Origin: Propionimicrobium sp963511305
GTDB lineage: Bacteria; Actinomycetota; Actinomycetes; Propionibacteriales; Propionibacteriaceae
Direction of reading: 5' to 3'
Assembly (NCBI GenBank): GCA_963511305.1
Contig: CAUPIJ010000012.1
Location: 1-45,941 of the forward strand
Length of the DNA stretch: 45,941 nucleotides
Of this stretch, positions 42,479 through 45,941 are shown one piece after another. The first letter of the stretch is position 1. Every line of letters begins with the position of its first letter. Position numbers and translations under genes: made by a program. The notes below the pieces were generated by a model that worked only from the letters and a program-made list of their open reading frames with translations, was not told the DNA's origin and made no database searches.

Positions 42479-43324
42479 TCACTTCTTACCCACAATGTTT
42501 TCCAGGTGCTGCTTTGCACTTGCAGCTAGCTCGCTATCTGGCTCAATCTCGATCACCTTGTTCCAGGCATCATTGGCCGCCTGTTCGTCAGCGGGAGTCT
42601 TGGTGATGTACAAAAAACCAAGATTATACCAGGGTTCAGCCTTGTCAGGGGCCAGCTTGGTTACGCGCAACCAGTTCTGCTCTGCCTCGTCAAAACTGTT
42701 CAGGTTGTAGTGGCTAACCCCGAGCATGAGCAAGACCTCGATGTCGTCCGGAGAAAGCTCTAACGCCTGATCGAAATACGTTATGGCGTCCTGGTACAGC
42801 CCCGCATCGAAGTAGAGCTTCGCCAGGTCACGGCGCGCATCCACGTTGTTGGCGTCTGCTTCGACCTGCTGCTTGAGCTGCTTTTCGGCGTCTTTGTCGA
42901 TTTGCTTGACAGGCACTTCCATAGCCGAAGACGAGATATTCGGATGCCCCTGGGGCAACTGGGCGGCGTTATTGTTGCGGCCAGACTGTTGGACGATAAT
43001 AACAATCGCCGCCGCCAGCAACGCGACGAGCACAAGATTTACCTTCGCAATGCCCGACTGTTTCTGTCGTTCAGCTTTCGACTTGACCTCTTTCGCGTGA
43101 CGTTTGAAGATTGGCGCATCATCGCTGTCGAGATCGTCCAGGTCTTCCGCCCCGGCTGCCTCAGACAATTCTTTATCCTCAGACGTGGCCTGCGGCTTGT
43201 TTACTTCTGTCGAAGTGGCAAGCGCCGCCAACTGCTGATCAGCCCAGCTTTTCAGCTGCGGCGGCGCGCCAGCTAGGAACTCCCTGAGAGCCTGCGGGTC
43301 GGGAATTTCGTTGTTGCCGTTCAC
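42479..43324 (-). CDS. TPR-repeat membrane protein of the nrf operon (NrfG/CcmI-like)
   Basis: 281 residues: a cytoplasmic acidic stretch, one transmembrane helix at about 93-112 (VNLVLVALLAAAIVII), then three to four TPR repeats at about 145-275 (LAKLYFDAGLYQDAITYFDQ; NAWNKVIEIEPDSELAASAK). Similar TPR proteins hold apocytochromes for heme lyase in System I (NrfG, CcmI). Its place between nrfA and ccdA suggests an analogous chaperone of NrfA, but the sequence alone does not prove this. Confidence 0.8.
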   Translation of the reverse strand: MNGNNEIPDPQALREFLAGAPPQLKSWADQQLAALATSTEVNKPQATSEDKELSEAAGAEDLDDLDSDDAPIFKRHAKEVKSKAERQKQSGIAKVNLVLVALLAAAIVIIVQQSGRNNNAAQLPQGHPNISSSAMEVPVKQIDKDAEKQLKQQVEADANNVDARRDLAKLYFDAGLYQDAITYFDQALELSPDDIEVLLMLGVSHYNLNSFDEAEQNWLRVTKLAPDKAEPWYNLGFLYITKTPADEQAANDAWNKVIEIEPDSELAASAKQHLENIVGKK

Positions 43325-43359
43325 TGTTTTCTTTCAGTTAGGGAAATTGCCTAACCAGA

Positions 43360-44820
43360 TTACTTCTTCGGGCCAGGGCGCGGCACCGGCTTGATGTCGT
43401 AGGTATCTGCAGGCCTGGCGTTATCGACGTCGATGCCTCGCAACGCGAGCTGACCGCTACGCGCGTAGTCGGTTGCCTCATTAAGAATCTGCATCGAATA
43501 CTGCGGAGCGTGAAAACCCCGAGAGTTTTCAGAGACCGAGTAGTCGATGATGAACTGTGCCTTACGCTGATACTCGCGAGCCACGTTCAACTGATCTTCA
43601 GAAACATCGCCGGCCTCGACAGCAGCAGTCAGATCATCAATGAGCGACTGCACCGCTGTGAATGCAACATCCTTGGCGCTGATCCAGTTTGCCTGGATAT
43701 CATCGACGCGCTTCTTCATCTCACTTGCAGACGAGTGGTGACAAGTCAGGCAAGAACTGTTGATCGAATCCTCGTCCAAGATTGGGCTACGCACCTGGTG
43801 GTCCGAAACCTTAGCCGCGCCGTCGCGCTGGTAAGGCATGTGGCAGTCGGCGCAGGTGACGCCATTCTCGGCATGGATACCGTTGCTCCAGGTCTCAAAA
43901 TCGGGGTGTTGCGCCTTGATTGCGTTCGCCTTGGTGGTTGCGTGTTCAAAGTCCTTGAAGCCGGCATCGTCGTAATACTTGATGGCGTCCTCAACCCGTA
44001 GACCGTTGGCCCAGGGGAACGTAAGCGTCTTCTCGTCGCCCTTGAAGTAGTATTCGACGTGGCACTGCGCACAGACGTAGCTGCGCATCTCTTGCGTGGT
44101 GGCATCGCGGTTAACGTCGTAGTTTTTGACGCCTTCATTAGCCTTGAGATCGCGCAGAGCGTTAATCAGCGCCGGACGGGTAACCCTCAGCTTCATAGTG
44201 CCTGGATCGTGACAGTCGATGCAAGCAATCGGCCCACCGGCGTGCTGCACTGCTTCGCTGTACGGCAGCTTATTCATCGCAGCCCAGCCGGCGGCGCGGT
44301 CGCCGTCACCGAGCTCGTCTACAACCTGAGGCAGCGAAACATGACAATTCAGGCAGGCACCTGGCTGGTCGAAATCGGTCATGCGCTTGACGTACTTCTG
44401 ATCTTCGAGCATGTATTCGTGGCCGCGAGGCTCGTTGTATTCAACCGAGAAGGCGTAGCCCTTCCAAATGCTCACCAGACGCGGTTCCCAAGCTAGCTTC
44501 GAGTGGGTCTTAAATTCGCGGGTGTCTTCGGCAACGCTCGGATCGGTGTTTTCAACCTTATTAGCTGGATCCATCTCGGCCGTTGCCTTGAAGCCTTCAT
44601 ACTGCAACGGAAAGTTTTGGCCCCACACCGAGGGATCGTAAGTGTTCTCCTCAAGGTTAACAACCTCGGCGAAAGGCTGCTTCTCTTCAGCCTTATGCTC
44701 AAAAATGGTGATTAGCAGCCAAGTCAGGCCCGCTGCGGCGATCGCGACGGCAATCAGCACCACGATCGGAACCCAGCGCTTGCGCGGCCCCGTCCACGTT
44801 GTTTCTTCATTATTACTCAT
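43360..44820 (-). CDS. nrfA: Cytochrome c nitrite reductase, catalytic subunit (CxxCH at heme 1)
   Basis: Reduces nitrite to ammonium with six electrons. ATG 44820 (AGAGG 8 nt upstream) gives 486 residues; positions here count from a GTG three codons earlier. An uncleaved N-terminal helix (20-43) anchors it outside the membrane. Five heme sites: C159LNCH, C203IDCH, C253AQCH, C326ADCH, C360LTCH. The catalytic Arg (R135 in PRGHEY), Tyr (VEYYF, about 260-261) and His308 (KAQHP) are present, as are the Ca ligands (E259, K306, Q307). The first heme has His where most NrfA have Lys. Confidence 0.96.
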   Translation of the reverse strand: MSNNEETTWTGPRKRWVPIVVLIAVAIAAAGLTWLLITIFEHKAEEKQPFAEVVNLEENTYDPSVWGQNFPLQYEGFKATAEMDPANKVENTDPSVAEDTREFKTHSKLAWEPRLVSIWKGYAFSVEYNEPRGHEYMLEDQKYVKRMTDFDQPGACLNCHVSLPQVVDELGDGDRAAGWAAMNKLPYSEAVQHAGGPIACIDCHDPGTMKLRVTRPALINALRDLKANEGVKNYDVNRDATTQEMRSYVCAQCHVEYYFKGDEKTLTFPWANGLRVEDAIKYYDDAGFKDFEHATTKANAIKAQHPDFETWSNGIHAENGVTCADCHMPYQRDGAAKVSDHQVRSPILDEDSINSSCLTCHHSSASEMKKRVDDIQANWISAKDVAFTAVQSLIDDLTAAVEAGDVSEDQLNVAREYQRKAQFIIDYSVSENSRGFHAPQYSMQILNEATDYARSGQLALRGIDVDNARPADTYDIKPVPRPGPKK

Positions 44821-44825
44821 CTTGA

Positions 44826-45320
44826 TCACCTCTTGTGCCCAACGCCATCATGACAACGGACGCACGATAGTTTCTCACCCGATCGGTGGGAACCGGCGGT
44901 AACTTGGTCGACCAAATCCCCGTGGCAGTAAAGACAAGCGTCCTCGGTTACCTTGCGATTATGCTCGCGGATTTGAATGTTTTCTGGATAGTTTCCGAGC
45001 GTGAACTTCAGCGAGTGCATGAAGCCGTTCTCGGCCTTATTGGCATACTTAGCAACTAGATTGTTGTGCGGCGCGTGGCAGTCGTTGCAAGTAGCCACGT
45101 CTTTGTGGCTGCCCTTCATGTAGCCGTCATACTGCTCGTTCATAGCATGACAGGAGTTGCAGGTTGCCGGATCGTTGCCGAAGTAGCTTGCGATGCCTGC
45201 GTAATGGAATGTGAACAGCCCGACGCCTAAGATGACGCCGATTAAGGCAGCCAATATGATGCCCATCCAGCCCGTAAAGGCATGCGTGAACTCGTGCCAG
45301 AGCCTTTTTATCAGCTTCAT
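44826..45320 (-). CDS. nrfH: NrfH, quinol-oxidising tetraheme cytochrome
   Basis: NapC/NirT-type membrane cytochrome that feeds electrons from menaquinol to NrfA. 164 residues from ATG 45320 (AAGGGG 6 nt upstream): one transmembrane helix at about 19-38, then four CxxCH hemes at C54, C78, C129 and C153. The first has the form CNSCHAM, where the Met two residues on serves as axial ligand in NrfH. It lies 5 bp before nrfA, the usual order. Confidence 0.96.
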   Translation of the reverse strand: MKLIKRLWHEFTHAFTGWMGIILAALIGVILGVGLFTFHYAGIASYFGNDPATCNSCHAMNEQYDGYMKGSHKDVATCNDCHAPHNNLVAKYANKAENGFMHSLKFTLGNYPENIQIREHNRKVTEDACLYCHGDLVDQVTAGSHRSGEKLSCVRCHDGVGHKR

Positions 45321-45334
45321 CACGCACCCCTTGC

Positions 45335-45351
45335 TTGTCAAGAATTCACAA
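45335..45351 (-). promoter_or_regulatory. Dyad near the nrfH ribosome site (CRP/FNR-like)
   Basis: TTGTGAATTCTTGACAA on the minus strand is symmetric at seven of eight position pairs (TTGTnAAnnnTTnACAA). It lies 15-31 bp before the nrfH ATG and downstream of the promoter, so a bound protein could act as a roadblock, or it could mark a second promoter. The half site TTGTGA recalls CRP/FNR-family sites. Confidence 0.35.
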
Positions 45352-45414
45352 AGAAACCGGCGACAACTTCATCGTTACACTTTTCAAGATGCGAACCCGC
45401 AAACCTACAACTTG

Positions 45415-45452
45415 CTTGCTACTAATAGTACCGTAGCAAGACATGGTGTCGC
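45415..45452 (-). promoter_or_regulatory. nrf operon promoter with dyad operator over the -10
   Basis: GCGACA (45447-45452), a 16-bp spacer and TACTAT (45425-45430) form a promoter 100 bp before nrfH. A perfect 8+8 dyad CTTGCTAC-N10-GTAGCAAG (45415-45440) has the -10 box in its centre, the classic position for a repressor. The dyad could instead be a hairpin in RNA, but it has no T tract. It resembles no NsrR or NnrR consensus that I know. Confidence 0.5.
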
Positions 45453-45472
45453 AGAGAAGTGCGAGTTATTAA

Positions 45473-45495
45473 GCAACTTTTACGACGACAGTTGC
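45473..45495 (-). terminator. Weak hairpin after the DUF488 gene
   Basis: GCAACT and AGTTGC form a 6-bp stem 8 bp after the DUF488 stop, followed by TTAATAA. The CAACTGTCGTC inside it also occurs at the very end of the DUF488 gene (45517-45527), a short direct repeat. Termination would be inefficient. Confidence 0.35.
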
Positions 45496-45502
45496 ATAAA
45501 AC

Positions 45503-45868
45503 TCAGGGTTTTTCAGACGACAGTTGTTCAAGCTCATCTTTCAGTACGCACGCGTGGTTGCAACGGGCGTCCTTCGCGGCGTAAAGAAGGGTTACCATCG
45601 AATCAGACTTGTGGTCTTCAGCGAACTTCTTCCCCGATCCTGATTCGCTGAGTTCTTCGCGGTAAAGACGAGCAAATTCACTGAACTTTTCGGGGTCGTG
45701 TGCAAACCACTTTCGCAGCTCATTGCTAGGCGCCACGTCCTTACGCCACTCGTCGAGATCGGCGTCGACTTTGGACACGCCGCGTGGCCAAAGCCTGTCT
45801 ACCAGCACCCGGGTGCCGTCAGATTCTTGTGAGTCCTCGTAGACTCTTTTTATCTGAAACCTGCTCAT
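45503..45868 (-). CDS. DUF488 family protein
   Basis: 121 residues from ATG 45868 (GTG 45880 is possible and gives 125). The family marks are VLVDRLWPRGVSK near 21-33, DLDEWRKDVAPSNELRKWF near 37-55 and a C-terminal TLLYAAKDARCNHACVLKDEL in two blocks with one cysteine pair. DUF488 proteins are small and uncharacterised. TAGGCT lies just ahead, at 45881-45886. No functional link to the nrf operon is visible beyond adjacency. Confidence 0.9.
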   Translation of the reverse strand: MSRFQIKRVYEDSQESDGTRVLVDRLWPRGVSKVDADLDEWRKDVAPSNELRKWFAHDPEKFSEFARLYREELSESGSGKKFAEDHKSDSMVTLLYAAKDARCNHACVLKDELEQLSSEKP

Positions 45869-45880
45869 TCCAAAGCTCAC

Positions 45881-45941
45881 AGCCTACAGGCTCGCAGATC
45901 AGTAACGATGATGGCGCGTGCGCCGAGATCGTAGAGATCGT
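45881..45941. other. Right-edge intergenic sequence
   Basis: Contains the TAGGCT -10 candidate of the DUF488 gene and a small palindrome GGCGC-GT-GCGCC. No coding sequence can be assigned in these last bases. Confidence 0.4.

Noticed and set aside
44493..44829. GTG 44829 as nrfA start
   Set aside because: It overlaps nrfH and lies on the Shine-Dalgarno sequence that serves ATG 44820.

Overview
This window is a chromosomal segment of an actinobacterium, by GC of roughly 55-60 % and gene content most like the Actinomycetales (an Actinomycetaceae-type facultative or strict anaerobe is my guess; species not determinable). Supporting signs are conserved actinobacterial neighbourhoods: the FtsB / DUF501 / Ppx trio beside enolase, a SurA-N-type lipoprotein beside mfd, pth-rplY-prs-glmU-TetR, and rsmI divergent from a protein O-mannosyltransferase. 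Many genes also have a TAnnnT -10 box exactly 6-7 nt before the start codon, the architecture of leaderless mRNAs. Nearly everything from 1 to 33 kb is on the minus strand.

Layout. 1-550: no gene; a strong minus-strand promoter at 91-119 points off the left edge, probably into an rRNA operon. 554-8148: tyrS, then the arginine cluster read argC-J-B-D-R-H, without argF and argG. 8203-9978: a TetR repressor divergent from an AlaA-type aminotransferase. 9987-10091: a nested perfect inverted repeat that looks like a small IS3-derived MITE inside a bidirectional terminator. 10108-13830: pheST with a leader peptide (tandem Phe codons) and hairpins. 13887-16250: an SpoU rRNA methyltransferase and infC-rpmI-rplT with its own promoter, a leader terminator and an ATC start. 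16253-16523: tRNA-derived debris and an unusual class I tRNA with a UAA anticodon. 16525-20665: ppx, DUF501, ftsB, eno, a lipoprotein. 20725-28215: mfd, pth, rplY, prs, glmU. 28342-29650: an odd 80-nt tRNA-Gln, a TetR and a MarR regulator. 29655-33181: ispE, rsmA, tatD, rsmI. 33292-37020 (+): protein mannosyltransferase, uracil permease, phosphoglycerate-mutase-like phosphatase.

37017-38770 holds the collapsed remains of an iron-siderophore ABC importer (binding protein, two FecCD permeases, ATPase), with internal pieces deleted and the survivors fused. 38762-45320 is the most distinctive block: one minus-strand operon nrfH-nrfA-TPR protein-ccdA-resB-ccsA-resA, that is, a complete nitrite-ammonifying cytochrome c nitrite reductase with its own System II cytochrome c maturation set. 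NrfA has CxxCH instead of the usual CxxCK at the first heme, and resB is broken by a single-base frameshift in a run of six T. A promoter upstream of nrfH carries an 8+8 bp dyad centred on its -10 box, a good candidate operator. A DUF488 gene closes the window.

I found no CRISPR array, no prophage and no intact insertion sequence. The observations most worth following are the nrf-ccs operon and its operator, the pheST and infC leader attenuators, the two aberrant tRNAs with tRNA debris, the nested inverted repeat, and the leaderless promoter pattern.
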